From assembly GCF_000374185.1 (NCBI RefSeq), contig NZ_KB910518.1, forward strand, positions 3,047,687 through 3,111,686: a stretch of 64,000 nt of DNA. The letters run 5' to 3'. A program made the position numbers and the translations under genes. Under the pieces are notes generated by a model. That model had not been told where the DNA came from. It worked only from the letters and a program-made list of their open reading frames with translations, and made no database searches. Source of the stretch: Paenibacillus sp. HW567 (GTDB lineage: Bacteria > Bacillota > Bacilli > Paenibacillales > Paenibacillaceae). Position 1 is the first letter of the stretch; every line of letters starts with the position of its first letter. Below are positions 26,713 to 36,860 of this stretch, in pieces.

Positions 26713-28587
26713 CTAGCGAAACAAGGGGGACAATTTGCGCCCCTGTTTCTCCCACACGTACTCCAGGAGCTGTACACTCATACCATAAAACATAAATGGC
26801 GTCATCAGATAGATGCCGTTAAAATGCCCCATAGCCGCGTCCAGCAGCTCCTTGGCAATCCGTACGCCCTCTGCGCGGCCCGCTTCTCCTTCCAGTCCCT
26901 CCATGCGGCTGCGCACCTCAGGAGAGAGCTGGATGCCGGGAACCTCATTGTGAAGATATTCGGCGTTGCGTCCACTCGCCAGCGGCATGATGCCGATAAA
27001 AATCGGGATATCAAGATGTCCGGTAGCCTTCGCAATGCGCGCGATCAATTCAGCATCATATACCGGCTGGGTCATAATATAATCCGCGCCGGAGGCGATT
27101 TTTTTCTCCAGACGTTCTACCGCCTTGTCCAAATGTTTGACATTGGGATTAAACGCGGCTCCGATGACGAAGTTCGCTTTCTGCTTCAGCGGCTTGCCGG
27201 AGAAGGCAATGCCGTCGTTAAGCTGCTTGATCATCCGGATGATTTCGAATGAGGTCAGATCGTAAATCGAGCTTGACCCCGGCAAATCCCCGAAGCGGGC
27301 CGGGTCGCCGGTCACTGCCAGCACATGATCAATGCCAAGGGCATCAAAGCCCATCAGATGCGACTGTGTTCCGATCAGATTGCGGTCGCGGCAGGCGATA
27401 TGCACCAGCGGTCTCATTCCTGTGCGGGCCTGAACCAAATGTCCAAGCGCCATGTTGCTCATCCGCGTCACCGCAAGCGAGTTGTCCGCCAGCGTCAGGG
27501 CATCCGCCCCTGCTCTGCGCAGGGCATCCGCACCTCTCATGAACTTAGCGATGTCCAGGTCGCGCGGCGGATCAAGCTCCACAATTACTGTATGCCTCTC
27601 CTTGACCAAATCCACCAAATTCGGCTCACCGCCGCCAATTCCCTCATCTTCGCCGAGATGCTCCTGCACAGCGATCCGTTCCACGTTAGCGTGTACAGTC
27701 GGCTCTGGGAGTGGCTGCGGGATATACTCCTGCAGCGCTGCAGAAATTTCCGCAATATGCTGCGGCGTTGTGCCGCAGCAGCCGCCGATAATCCGGCAGC
27801 CCATATCCGCGAAGACCGGAGCCATCTGACCAAAATATTCCGGAGAAGCGCCATAACGGTATTGCCCATCTACATAATCGGCAATACCGGCGTTCGGATA
27901 TACCGAGGCAGGAAGCTTAAGGCTTCCCTGGAGCGATTTGAGCGCCCGCTTGATGCCATTGGGTCCGGTGCGGCAGTTGAAGCCGATAATATCCGCCCCG
28001 TCCTGCTCCAGAATATGAAAAGCCTCCTGCAGCGTCAAGCCGTCGAGCGTGCGCGCAGTCTCGTCCACCGCGAGCTGGCAGATCACCGGCAGCCCGCTGA
28101 GCTTGCGGACCGCCCTTAGGGCCAGATGCAGCTCTTCGACATCGTAGAAGGTTTCCAGCAGGATGCCGTCCGGCTGCTCTTCTAGCAGCGCGGAAAATTG
28201 CTGGGCATAGAAACGCTTCAGCTCCGAGCTGGACAGATTGGCCCGTTTGCCGGCCCGGATCGAGCCTGCCGCACCTACGACATACCCTGCTTCACCGGCA
28301 GCCTGACGCGCAATCCGCACACCGGCGCGGTTAATTTCATTCACCTTGGCCTCCAGGCCGAACTTGGACAGCTTATCGTAATTGGCTGAGTACGTATTGC
28401 TCTCCAGCAGTACCGCCCCGGCCTCAATATAGCTACGGTGGACATCCTCAATGACCCCCGGAGAGGTCAAATTCAATTCTTCATAGGAGATGCCGACAGG
28501 GAAGCCTTTCTGATACAAGAAAGTTCCCATCGCTCCGTCTCCGACCAATACGTTATTATTCCATGCAGAGCGCAAATCCGGCTTCAC
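26713..28587 (-). CDS. Bifunctional homocysteine S-methyltransferase/methylenetetrahydrofolate reductase
   Basis: 624 aa, two fused enzymes. Residues about 1-290 are a homocysteine methyltransferase with zinc ligands in GFNCRTGP and GGCCGTTPQH; residues about 315-624 are a FAD-dependent methylenetetrahydrofolate reductase (IVELDPPRDLDI, ADNSLAVTRMSN, VTGDPARFGD). The protein would make methyl-THF and methionine, like B. subtilis YitJ. The start is GTG at 28587 with GGGGAGG 8 bases before. B. subtilis yitJ has a SAM-I riboswitch; the 170 bases upstream here show no such leader. Its place in the ylo region is unlike B. subtilis. Confidence 0.92.
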   Translation of the reverse strand: MKPDLRSAWNNNVLVGDGAMGTFLYQKGFPVGISYEELNLTSPGVIEDVHRSYIEAGAVLLESNTYSANYDKLSKFGLEAKVNEINRAGVRIARQAAGEAGYVVGAAGSIRAGKRANLSSSELKRFYAQQFSALLEEQPDGILLETFYDVEELHLALRAVRKLSGLPVICQLAVDETARTLDGLTLQEAFHILEQDGADIIGFNCRTGPNGIKRALKSLQGSLKLPASVYPNAGIADYVDGQYRYGASPEYFGQMAPVFADMGCRIIGGCCGTTPQHIAEISAALQEYIPQPLPEPTVHANVERIAVQEHLGEDEGIGGGEPNLVDLVKERHTVIVELDPPRDLDIAKFMRGADALRRAGADALTLADNSLAVTRMSNMALGHLVQARTGMRPLVHIACRDRNLIGTQSHLMGFDALGIDHVLAVTGDPARFGDLPGSSSIYDLTSFEIIRMIKQLNDGIAFSGKPLKQKANFVIGAAFNPNVKHLDKAVERLEKKIASGADYIMTQPVYDAELIARIAKATGHLDIPIFIGIMPLASGRNAEYLHNEVPGIQLSPEVRSRMEGLEGEAGRAEGVRIAKELLDAAMGHFNGIYLMTPFMFYGMSVQLLEYVWEKQGRKLSPLFR

Positions 28588-28760
28588 CGCAAGAACCTCC
28601 CCTATCAGACCATAGTTTCATACTAATGTAACATAAAACGGGATGGATGATAAGCTTTCACAAGTAAAAGCGAAGCATTGATAAAGCGGAAATTGCATGG
28701 CAGCAGGGCAAATGATTCATACTAGCTGAAAGGGGTTCAATAGGGGGGAACAAATCCATT

Positions 28761-29018
28761 ATGAAGAAAAAAAACAGAAGGCAACTGCTGAAAAAATACA
28801 CAATCCTTCTGCTGCTGGCCGGGCTCTCTCTACTCTATTTATATTTTGGCGACTGGCTCTTCGGCTATGGTATGGGAAATATCAGCTACATTTTGAACTA
28901 TTTATTGTATACCGCTTCCGAAAAGCTGGCTGCCGTAATCATGCTGCTGTGCCTCATCATCCCGGATGCCGTCCGCTTCATTCGGGGAAGTCAGCCCGGG
29001 CGACGGGCCGAGAAATAA
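28761..29018 (+). CDS. Small membrane protein of unknown function
   Basis: 85 aa. A very basic start (MKKKNRRQLLKKY) is followed by two hydrophobic segments (about 14-33 and 57-72) and a basic tail ending in RRAEK, predicting a two-helix hairpin with both ends in the cytosol. No family recognised. GGGGGG lies 14 bases before the ATG, a little far. It diverges from the methionine gene and overlaps the 3' end of gerKB by 28 bases tail to tail, so its expression may interfere with gerKB. Coding is plausible, not certain. Confidence 0.6.
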   Translation: MKKKNRRQLLKKYTILLLLAGLSLLYLYFGDWLFGYGMGNISYILNYLLYTASEKLAAVIMLLCLIIPDAVRFIRGSQPGRRAEK

Positions 29019-30091
29019 CTTCTCAGCATAGTGATCACAATCAGAACAACCGGAACGGCCAGCATGAAAAAAGGGTACACCGTATACAGCAGCCTTCCGC
29101 CCTCATCCAAATGCTCGGTAAAGCTGCGGGCGTCGAGCATGGAGGTGAACAGAATGATCAACGCACAGGGATAAATCATTCTGCGGTAGGCGATACCGAA
29201 CAAATCGGAAATCCCGATCAGCGCTGCGGCGAAAAATACGGCCATTTTGAAAAAAACTCCGATAATGAGCACCATGACCACGAAGATATCCACACGCTGA
29301 ATGAAGTCCGAGATCGAAATCTTGCTGATCGTGGGCATCAGCGGCAGCGGAGAACGCTCCACAATATCTGCTCCCAGCACCGAGATGTTCAGAGCCATCG
29401 TGTAGCTGAGCATCAGGGCTGCGGACAGCATTGCCGCGGCGATAACCCAGGGCCCTTTTTTAGCATTGGAGAGAAAGGGCATCAGCATGGTAAAAGCAAT
29501 CATTTCGCCAAAAGGGAACATGTAGTTCTGTTGCAGTACGGAACGAATCACAGGCACTGCCCCATCTTCCAGCATCGGCAAGAGACGGTTCAAATCGACA
29601 GACCCTGAGAGCACCAGCATAATTGTGCCGAATATGCCAATCAACAATACTAAAGTCAGAAAAACCAAAGAGGTCCGCGTCAGAACTTCAACACCTTTAT
29701 GCAGCACGTAGGCGCTTGAAAGAATCATCAGCGTACTTAGAATGAAGAGCGGGGAATTATGCATCGTAGCCATCGCCAGCATGGTGCTGCCATCGCGCAA
29801 ATCCCGGCCTGCCAGATTGATATACAGAATAATATACATTAACGCAACCGGAGCTCCGATGTATTTGCCCAGCAGCTTTCGGACATAACCCGTTAAGGGC
29901 ATTTCAGGATACTTCCGGTACAGATAGGCATAGCCTGCAAAAACAACTACACCCGCCACGCTGCCGATCAAAATGGAGAGCCAGGCATCTCTTCCCGCCC
30001 CCATGCCCAGGTTAACGACAAGTGCCGTTCCCAGCTCGAACAGCAGGGTAATGCTGAAGAACTGGACAAGCCCGATTTTTACGATTCCCAT
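28991..30091 (-). CDS. Spore germination permease, GerAB/GerKB family
   Basis: 366 aa, about ten membrane helices, amino-acid-permease-like. The family pattern is seen in KIGLVQFFSITLLFELGTAL and RDAWLSILIGSVAGV. GerB subunits form the nutrient-binding channel of germinant receptors in the inner spore membrane. AAGGAGGGG is 5 bases before the ATG. It is the last gene of an A-C-B operon, 22 bases after gerKC. The germinant cannot be predicted. Confidence 0.93.
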   Translation of the reverse strand: MGIVKIGLVQFFSITLLFELGTALVVNLGMGAGRDAWLSILIGSVAGVVVFAGYAYLYRKYPEMPLTGYVRKLLGKYIGAPVALMYIILYINLAGRDLRDGSTMLAMATMHNSPLFILSTLMILSSAYVLHKGVEVLTRTSLVFLTLVLLIGIFGTIMLVLSGSVDLNRLLPMLEDGAVPVIRSVLQQNYMFPFGEMIAFTMLMPFLSNAKKGPWVIAAAMLSAALMLSYTMALNISVLGADIVERSPLPLMPTISKISISDFIQRVDIFVVMVLIIGVFFKMAVFFAAALIGISDLFGIAYRRMIYPCALIILFTSMLDARSFTEHLDEGGRLLYTVYPFFMLAVPVVLIVITMLRSYFSARRPG

Positions 30092-30113
30092 AATTCCCCT
30101 CCTTCCGTTCCCA

Positions 30114-31319
30114 TTAGTAGACCTGGAATGAATTCTCGCGCATATCGGTATGTCTGATTACGGTGTCTGCATCAATGTTGATAGTACAGGCCGCAAAGAT
30201 ACTCTCCCAATGGTTTTTCATCTTCTTCCACCCGCGCGGATTTTCCCGCTCCACCACCTCACCGAAGCCAAGGTAATCACTGCCCAGCTTTCGGGCATAG
30301 GCAATCGCGGTTTGAATTTGACTGCGGGTTTCTTCAGTTAGTTGATCCGACAGCCTTTCCAGTACTTTTGGCGAGGTAAGATCAAATGAATTGGGAGACT
30401 CCTTTAGCGCCGCCTGCTGGGTTATTTTGATGTTAATTACGGGATGCTCCGGGTCCTTTGCCGATGCGGTAACCGATACCTGGGATTGATAGACATTAAA
30501 CGCCAGATATCCTTTCTCATTTTTTATCACTACAGGAAACTCCTTGATTTTGTTCAGCAAAAGAACGGTACCGAGTGCAGAGTCCCCCTCGAGCCAGCCC
30601 TTCAGCTTATCATCCTTGAAAGCCGCCAGGTTGGACACTCTCAGAATTGCTCGCGGTGCGATGGTCCTCAAATTGTCGTTGGTGTCCGCACTGTCTCTGT
30701 TCCCGCTTGTGAAAACACCATTAATGACCGGTCCGCCGCCCCTGACCTGAATCCCCCTGATCACATCATCGACCTCCATCTTGAAATTGTAGCCAAACTG
30801 CTTCGAGGTGGTGTCCAGCTTCTCGACCAGATCGCTCGAAGGAATCTTGCTGAACACGGTCATCGTTGACATCACTTCGCGGGCCGGCTGATCCTTCGAG
30901 ACAAAAACCCGGCTGGTCAGCCGCATGTCGCTCTCCCGTTCCATCACATCCAGCATGTCCTTGATGCCCTCCCGGGCAAACTTCTCGGAAATCACGATAA
31001 CCCGGACATGCCCAAGGGATAAGAACCGCGCCGTCTGCCGCGAAGCATTCGCGAGCGCTTCATACATGGTGCGTCCGCTGCCGGTATATAAGGCCACCGG
31101 TGAAGTATTCCGGGCCTGCTTCCCGGAAATTTCTTCCGACACAATAACTTGAAAGGAAAGCATATATTTCTTGTCTTCCGAAGGCCCCCTGTCGATTGCA
31201 ACTCCGGAAACGATCGCCCGGCGGTTAAGCTCGACACTGTCCCAGCAGCCGGTGAGCATGAGCGGCAGCAGAACCTGCATAGCGGCAAGCAGCGTGATAA
31301 CGAAGCTTCTAATCTTCAT
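30114..31319 (-). CDS. Spore germination lipoprotein, Ger(x)C family
   Basis: 401 aa. A signal peptide ends at lipobox MLTGC (Cys25), followed by the family start WDSVELNRRAIVSGVAID, and the three-domain GerC fold extends to the end. GerC is lipid-anchored on the outer face of the inner spore membrane and is part of the germinant receptor. The ATG lies inside the end of gerKA (11-base overlap) with GGAGATC upstream, so the subunits are coupled. Confidence 0.94.
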   Translation of the reverse strand: MKIRSFVITLLAAMQVLLPLMLTGCWDSVELNRRAIVSGVAIDRGPSEDKKYMLSFQVIVSEEISGKQARNTSPVALYTGSGRTMYEALANASRQTARFLSLGHVRVIVISEKFAREGIKDMLDVMERESDMRLTSRVFVSKDQPAREVMSTMTVFSKIPSSDLVEKLDTTSKQFGYNFKMEVDDVIRGIQVRGGGPVINGVFTSGNRDSADTNDNLRTIAPRAILRVSNLAAFKDDKLKGWLEGDSALGTVLLLNKIKEFPVVIKNEKGYLAFNVYQSQVSVTASAKDPEHPVINIKITQQAALKESPNSFDLTSPKVLERLSDQLTEETRSQIQTAIAYARKLGSDYLGFGEVVERENPRGWKKMKNHWESIFAACTINIDADTVIRHTDMRENSFQVY

Positions 31320-32976
31320 CCGGCTGATCTCCTGTCCCGTAATTTTTTACGGAATTGCTCTCACGAATCGGGGGCGCCAGCGCTTCCTCATTCCCCGTAG
31401 TCATCCGCATAAACTCCGGCAGTTCGGCACGCATCTGCTGCGGTGATTTACGGGGGGACATAAGCCATAGCGGCATTCTTAATATCGTATCCTTTTGGCC
31501 TTTAACAGACAGCGGCACAAACGGAGACAAATACGGGATGCCGAAGGAGCGCAAGCTGTTCATGTGCGCCACCATCACAATCAGACCCAGAGTCACGCCA
31601 TAGAAGCCGAACATCCCGGCAAGCAGCAGAAAAGCAAAGCGGATCAGTCGTCCGGCGATAGCCATGTTGTACGCCGGAATGGCGAAGCTGGCAATCCCCG
31701 TCAAGGCGACAACAATCACCATAATCGGGGCGATAATACCGGCCTCGACGACAGCCTGCCCCAGAATCAGCGCCCCGACGACTGAAACAGTCTGCCCAAT
31801 GACACGCGGCATCCGCACTCCGGCTTCACGGAGGATTTCAAATGCGATTTCCATCAGAAGAGCCTCGACAAACACCGGGAACGGCACATTTTCCCGTTGA
31901 GCCAGCAGACTAACGAGCAGCGTCGTCGGAATCATTTCATAGTGATAAGTCGTCAGCGCAATGTATATAGCGGGCCCGAGAATCAAGACAATAAAACTTG
32001 AATACCGTACAATCCTCATCAGAATAGCAATATCGAACCTTTGCGAGTAATCCTCTGCCGACTGGAAGAACTGGGTGAATACAGCCGGTAAAATCAGCAC
32101 AAACGGAGTCCCGTCGACAATGATCACTACCCGCCCTTCCAGCAAATTGCCGGCGGCGACATCCGGACGCTCCGTATTATAAATCGTCGGAAACGGAGTA
32201 AAGGTCTTGTCCTGAATAAGCTCTTCAATATAACCGGACTCCAGCACTTCATCCAAAGCAATCTTGTTCAGGCGCTCCCGGACCTCGCGTAGCAAATCCT
32301 CTCCTGCGAAATCCTCTACATACATTAGCGCCACAAGCGTCTGTGTTTCGCTCCCGATCTTCATATACTCCAGGCGAAGCTTGGGGGACTTGATTCTACG
32401 GCGGATTAGGGAGATGTTGGTCGCTACAGATTCAACAAAACCATCCTTCGGGCCTCTGACGACCATTTGCGAGGAGGGCTCGCTGATCGAACGCCATTCG
32501 CCGCCCTTCGTTGCGCATAGTATTGCTGCACTATAGCCATCCAGCAGAATTGCCGTATCTCCTGACAGAACCGCCAGCATAATCTCTTTCCAATCCTCCT
32601 TGATTTCCGCCTCACCGATCTCCAAGGCCCGGCTCAGAATCATGTCCAGGAGCCGGCCGTGCTCACCGCCACTCTCTGCACAGTCTATGATCAGACCGTC
32701 TGTACTCACGGCAAGGAGCGAGCCGACCACGAATTCGTTCACAGCGGAGGTGTCAGCCAGCCCGCTCAGGTGAACGGCCGCGGCGCGGATGCGGCGAAGC
32801 CCGTCAAGCTGGACCTGACGGATTTTGAGGTCAGGGCTGTGCCCAAGCTCTGATTGAATACCCGCAAGGCTCTCGGACAGCTCCGCAGATAATCTTGAAG
32901 GCCCGCTATTCTGCGAGGAACCGGAGGGTTCACTCTGCGCCGTTCTGCCTCTGCCTGCATACCTCTTTATGTTCAT
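31309..32976 (-). CDS. Spore germination protein, GerAA/GerKA family
   Basis: 555 aa. The N-terminal soluble part (about 1-260) is followed by the GerA membrane core with the conserved EGRVVIIVDGTPFVLILPAVF and RENVPFPVFVEALLMEIAFE (positions about 295 and 385). It forms the oligomeric channel body of the germinant receptor. The frame is open to 33090, but that would run through a 21-pair hairpin; ATG 32976 has GGGGGG 5 bases upstream. A candidate SigG promoter lies 30 bases before it, consistent with forespore expression. First gene of the A-C-B operon. Confidence 0.93.
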   Translation of the reverse strand: MNIKRYAGRGRTAQSEPSGSSQNSGPSRLSAELSESLAGIQSELGHSPDLKIRQVQLDGLRRIRAAAVHLSGLADTSAVNEFVVGSLLAVSTDGLIIDCAESGGEHGRLLDMILSRALEIGEAEIKEDWKEIMLAVLSGDTAILLDGYSAAILCATKGGEWRSISEPSSQMVVRGPKDGFVESVATNISLIRRRIKSPKLRLEYMKIGSETQTLVALMYVEDFAGEDLLREVRERLNKIALDEVLESGYIEELIQDKTFTPFPTIYNTERPDVAAGNLLEGRVVIIVDGTPFVLILPAVFTQFFQSAEDYSQRFDIAILMRIVRYSSFIVLILGPAIYIALTTYHYEMIPTTLLVSLLAQRENVPFPVFVEALLMEIAFEILREAGVRMPRVIGQTVSVVGALILGQAVVEAGIIAPIMVIVVALTGIASFAIPAYNMAIAGRLIRFAFLLLAGMFGFYGVTLGLIVMVAHMNSLRSFGIPYLSPFVPLSVKGQKDTILRMPLWLMSPRKSPQQMRAELPEFMRMTTGNEEALAPPIRESNSVKNYGTGDQPDED

Positions 32977-33002
32977 GTTAGCCCCCCATCCATACTGGGT
33001 GC

Positions 33003-33032
33003 TATTATTTGCATTGAGCTCTTCCATTATTC
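33003..33032 (-). promoter_or_regulatory. Candidate SigG (forespore) promoter of the gerK operon
   Basis: On the minus strand GAATA (33028-33032) matches the SigG -35 gHATR fully, and AATAATA (33003-33009) matches 6 of 7 of the -10 CATWHTA, with the ideal 18-base spacer. The start would be near 32996, giving a leader of about 20 nt with the GGGGGG ribosome site. Confidence 0.6.
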
Positions 33033-33049
33033 GGCTGCACTTCCACAGC

Positions 33050-33102
33050 AACACAACAAAGATGCCCTGCAGGCGTTCGCCGCAGGGCATCTTTGTTGTG
33101 TT
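33050..33102. terminator. 21-pair perfect inverted repeat, probable terminator of dapF
   Basis: AACACAACAAAGATGCCCTGC (first 20 read; 33050-33070) pairs perfectly with 33082-33102 around an 11-base loop that can itself form GGC/GCC. It follows dapF by 30 bases on the minus strand and separates it from the ger operon. The exit side reads CTTTGTTGTGTT, a poor T-tract, so it may act as a stabilising stem or a bidirectional block. Confidence 0.65.
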
Positions 33103-33131
33103 CCTATTCGAAGATATATTATATTACCGTT

Positions 33132-33968
33132 CTAGATTTCAACCGAACCGGTGTATACGACCTTCGCCGGGCCTGTCATATACACATGGTTGTCTTGTTC
33201 ATTCCATTCAATAAACAGGTCGCCGCCCTTCAGGCTGATTGTGGCCGCGCGGTCGGTCAGACCGTTCAGCACGGAGGAGACCAGCGTGGCGCAGGCACCG
33301 GTGCCGCAGGCGAGTGTAGGACCGGCGCCGCGTTCCCAGACACGCATATCCACATGGCTGCGGCTGGTCACGGTAGCGAACTCTACATTAACTTTTCTTG
33401 GGAACAGCGGATGCACCTCCAGCTTAGGTCCCCAGGTATTCAAATCAAAGCCTGCGGCATCGTCCACGTAAATTACACAGTGCGGATTACCCATGGATAC
33501 GGCAGTGAACTTGAATTCCGTTCCGTCCGTTGAAATCGGCTGATTCAGCACAGGCTCGGCATCTATGGCGACCGGAATTTGCAGGCCGGACAATACAGGC
33601 TCGCCCATATCGACTGTAACAGTCTCCACAATGCCATCCTTCACCTGCAGGGATACCTTTTGTTCACCGGCACCGATCGTTTCAATCACAATCTGCTCTG
33701 AGCTGACAAGGCCGTGCTCATAGACATATTTGGATACACAGCGGATTGCATTGCCGCACTGCTCTGCTTCCGAGCCGTCCGAGTTCATAATCCGCATCAT
33801 ATAATCTCCGCGCTCTGAAGGGAGAATGTATACCAGTCCGTCGGCGCCGATGCCGAAGAACCGGTTGCACAAGGTAACCGCAAGCTCCGAAGCATTGGCG
33901 GGCAGCTCCTGCTCGCCGAATACGATGATAAAGTCATTGCCTAGTCCATGCATTTTGGTAAATTCCAT
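33132..33968 (-). CDS. dapF: Diaminopimelate epimerase
   Basis: 278 aa. Both catalytic Cys are present, in EQCGNAIRCV and TLACGTGACA, with the family start FTKMHGLGNDFI. It converts LL- to meso-diaminopimelate for lysine and peptidoglycan; meso-DAP is also the residue next to the bond cut by the NlpC enzyme at 1450. ATG 33968 is preferred (GGAG about 10 bases before); the open frame to 34010 is not typical of the family. A weak promoter TTGAGG-N16-TACTTT can be seen just upstream. Confidence 0.96.
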   Translation of the reverse strand: MEFTKMHGLGNDFIIVFGEQELPANASELAVTLCNRFFGIGADGLVYILPSERGDYMMRIMNSDGSEAEQCGNAIRCVSKYVYEHGLVSSEQIVIETIGAGEQKVSLQVKDGIVETVTVDMGEPVLSGLQIPVAIDAEPVLNQPISTDGTEFKFTAVSMGNPHCVIYVDDAAGFDLNTWGPKLEVHPLFPRKVNVEFATVTSRSHVDMRVWERGAGPTLACGTGACATLVSSVLNGLTDRAATISLKGGDLFIEWNEQDNHVYMTGPAKVVYTGSVEI

Positions 33969-34040
33969 TGAAAGTCCACTCCTAATGACAAAGTATCGTG
34001 AACCAAGCATACCTCAAGGAGTGGGTTTAAGCTATTGATT

Positions 34041-36860
34041 TTATGCCGAAATTTTTGTACTTTTTATCATTGCCCGTCCGCCGCTGATGCCGCGGTTTTT
34101 CTTGCCGCCCCACACGCTGCCCGCACCCATTGCAAATGTAGGGATTCCGGAGGCGACCAGCACCAGGCACCATTCGCGCAAGCTGAGCGGTACAGTCTTG
34201 AAGACCGGCTGAAGCGGAGGCAGATACATAACCGCCAGCATAAGCAGAACGGATGACAGCACGGCAAGCACCAGATATTTGTTCTGGAACGGATTGCGGT
34301 GGAATACCGAGCGCGAGCTGCGGCAGTCAAAGACATGGATTAACTGGGCCATAACGAGGGTTGCAAAAGCGACCGATTGCGCCCGGATTAGCTGCGCCGG
34401 ACTGCCCGGATCAATCCGCAGCGTCAGCCAGAAGGCAGCCAGCGTGCACAGACCGATCAGCAGCCCGCGGCTGATGATTTTCCAGCCAAGGCGGCGGGCA
34501 AAAATATTCTCCTTCGCCCCGCGCGGCTTGTGCTCCATCAGGTCCTTCTCAGGCTGATCCACACCAAGCGCCATAGCCGGGAGTCCGTCGGTCACCAGGT
34601 TGACCCAGAGAATCTGAATCGGAACGAGCGGCAGCGGCAGTCCCAGCATCATGGCGAAGAACATCGTCAGGATTTCTCCGACATTGGAGGCGAGCAGATA
34701 GCGGATAAATTTACGGATATTCTCATAAATATTCCGCCCCTCCTCAATAGCCGCTACAATGGTAGAGAAGTTATCGTCGCCCAGCACCAGCGCGGAAGCT
34801 TCTTTTGTTACATCCGTGCCGGTGATCCCCATGGAGATGCCGATATCCGCTGCTTTGATAGCCGGCGCGTCGTTGACACCGTCTCCGGTCATCGCAACCA
34901 CATGGCCTTGGCGCTGCAGCGACTTGACGATGCGCAGCTTATGCTCAGGAGATACCCTTGCATATACGTACACATTATCCGAGACCTTATCCAGCGCATC
35001 GTCATCCATCCGGGAGAGCTGGCTGCCGGTCAGCACGGTTCCGCCGCGCTGCAGGATGCCGAGCTGATGGGCAATTGCCTCGGCTGTTGTGCCGTGGTCG
35101 CCGGTGATCATCACCGTCTTGATTCCGGCACGGCGGGTAACGCTGATGGCGTCACGGACCTCTCTCCGCGGCGGGTCGATCATGCCGGCCAGCCCAACGA
35201 ACACAAGCTGGGATTCCGCTTCCTTGTCGCTCCCCGGCACTTCTCCTGTACGTATATCGCGGTAGGCCATCCCCAGCACACGCAGCGCGCCGGAAGCCAT
35301 CTCCTCGTTCGCTTCCATCACTTTCTGGCGCAGGGTTGGCGTGCAGGGCACGACACCGCCTTCCCACAGCATATAGGAGCAGCAATTCAGCAGCACGTCC
35401 GGCGCCCCTTTGGTGCAGAGCATCCGGCCGCCGGGATGGCTGACAACGACAGACATCAGCTTGCGTTCCGAATCAAACGGGAATTCCGCCTCCCGTGTAT
35501 ACGTAACTGCCAAATTCTGTGCAGTCAGCCCCATCTTCGCGGACAAGGCGACCAGCGCGCCTTCAGTCGGGTCGCCCTTCAGCTCCCATACCGACTGGCC
35601 CGCAAGGCTATTGTCCGTTTCGCCGCCCTTCTCCTTCCCCTTGCGTTTCCCGCGTGCATCCCCGGGAAAGGTCTCTACGATCTCCGCATTGCTGCACAAG
35701 GCGCCAATCTGGAGCATGCGCCGCAGATTTTGATCATTTTTGAGGTCAATGGGCTTGCCCTTTTGCAGCACATGCCCGCGCGGAGCATAACCTTCACCGG
35801 TGACCTCCAGCTTGCGTCCGGCGTTCCATAGCTGCGTCACTGTCATTTTATTCTGAGTCAGGGTTCCTGTCTTATCGGAGCAGATCACTGAGGCGCAGCC
35901 GAGCGTTTCCACCGAAGGCAGCTTGCGGACAATGGCCTTGCGCTTGATCATCCGCTGCACGCCCAGCGCCAGTGCAATCGTCACGATGGCGGGCAGCCCT
36001 TCCGGTATGGCGGCGACGGCAAGGCTTACTCCGGCCAGGAACATGCCTGCCACGGGCTGGCCGTGCAGAATGCCTGCGGCGACAACGACAATGGTCAATC
36101 CGAGGGAGACATAGATCAGAATTTTACCAAGCTGCTCCAGACGGTGCTGCAGCGGCGTCTCCTGAGATTCGGTATTCTGAATCAAATCGGCGATTTTGCC
36201 CATTTCAGTATCCATTCCGGTACGGACAACAATTGCCTTGCCGGTCCCCCTGGTGACCATCGTGCCCATGAAGCCGATATTTTTCTGATCGCCAAGCGGA
36301 ATTTCCTCGGCACGGATCGCTTCCGAATGCTTGGAGACCGGCACGGATTCACCGGTTAATGCCGACTCCTCCGCATACAGCGCGCTGCACTGCAGCCAGC
36401 GGACATCAGCGGGAATCCGGTCGCCGCTCTCCAGCAGCACAATATCTCCGGGGACCAGCATTTTTGCCGGAATATGCGCAAGCTTGCCATCCCGCAGCAC
36501 CTTCGCGGACGGTGCGGAGAGCTGCTTCAGTGCCCGCAGCGAACGCTCGGCACGGAATTCCTGCACGAAGCCCAACACCCCGTTCAGCATAATAATGGCG
36601 ACAATCGTTATTGCATCCAGGTATTCACCCAACAGGCCGGACACCAGCGTCGCTCCCATCAGCACCAGCACCATGAAATCCTTGAACTGGTTCAGGAGCA
36701 AAGTCAGCGGGGATACGGCCTTCCCTTCCGACAGCTCATTGTGCCCGTTCTCCTTCAGCTTCTCTGCGGCATCCTCTCCGCTTAGGCCCGACTCCGGATG
36801 AACGCCGAACATCTTCTGCAGTTCCTCTGCACCGAGCCGGTGCCAACTTTTCTGTTCCAT
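34041..36860 (-). CDS. Calcium-transporting P-type ATPase (YloB-like)
   Basis: 939 aa P2-type ATPase. LTGESVPV (actuator), PEGLPA in the fourth helix, the phosphorylated Asp in [19 protein letters not shown] and GDGVNDAPA are all present; ten membrane helices. It resembles SERCA-type pumps and B. subtilis YloB, which loads Ca2+ in sporulating cells. A Lys/Gly/Glu-rich insert ([14 protein letters not shown]) lies in the nucleotide-binding domain. ATG 36860 follows GGGAGGGG and AAGGA; the longer frame to 36932 lacks family features. It diverges from rqcH, whereas in B. subtilis yloA and yloB also diverge. Confidence 0.93.
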   Translation of the reverse strand: MEQKSWHRLGAEELQKMFGVHPESGLSGEDAAEKLKENGHNELSEGKAVSPLTLLLNQFKDFMVLVLMGATLVSGLLGEYLDAITIVAIIMLNGVLGFVQEFRAERSLRALKQLSAPSAKVLRDGKLAHIPAKMLVPGDIVLLESGDRIPADVRWLQCSALYAEESALTGESVPVSKHSEAIRAEEIPLGDQKNIGFMGTMVTRGTGKAIVVRTGMDTEMGKIADLIQNTESQETPLQHRLEQLGKILIYVSLGLTIVVVAAGILHGQPVAGMFLAGVSLAVAAIPEGLPAIVTIALALGVQRMIKRKAIVRKLPSVETLGCASVICSDKTGTLTQNKMTVTQLWNAGRKLEVTGEGYAPRGHVLQKGKPIDLKNDQNLRRMLQIGALCSNAEIVETFPGDARGKRKGKEKGGETDNSLAGQSVWELKGDPTEGALVALSAKMGLTAQNLAVTYTREAEFPFDSERKLMSVVVSHPGGRMLCTKGAPDVLLNCCSYMLWEGGVVPCTPTLRQKVMEANEEMASGALRVLGMAYRDIRTGEVPGSDKEAESQLVFVGLAGMIDPPRREVRDAISVTRRAGIKTVMITGDHGTTAEAIAHQLGILQRGGTVLTGSQLSRMDDDALDKVSDNVYVYARVSPEHKLRIVKSLQRQGHVVAMTGDGVNDAPAIKAADIGISMGITGTDVTKEASALVLGDDNFSTIVAAIEEGRNIYENIRKFIRYLLASNVGEILTMFFAMMLGLPLPLVPIQILWVNLVTDGLPAMALGVDQPEKDLMEHKPRGAKENIFARRLGWKIISRGLLIGLCTLAAFWLTLRIDPGSPAQLIRAQSVAFATLVMAQLIHVFDCRSSRSVFHRNPFQNKYLVLAVLSSVLLMLAVMYLPPLQPVFKTVPLSLREWCLVLVASGIPTFAMGAGSVWGGKKNRGISGGRAMIKSTKISA

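Noticed and set aside
28588..28760. SAM-I riboswitch before the yitJ-type gene
   Set aside because: Expected from B. subtilis, but the 170 bases lack the conserved S-box segments and any terminator.
32977..33090. N-terminal extension of GerKA
   Set aside because: It would translate through a 21-pair hairpin and the candidate SigG promoter; a GGGGGG ribosome site marks ATG 32976.
34530..35831. 433-codon open frame antisense to the Ca2+ ATPase
   Set aside because: Shadow of a gene whose P-type ATPase motifs are unmistakable; His/Arg-rich composition typical of antisense reading.
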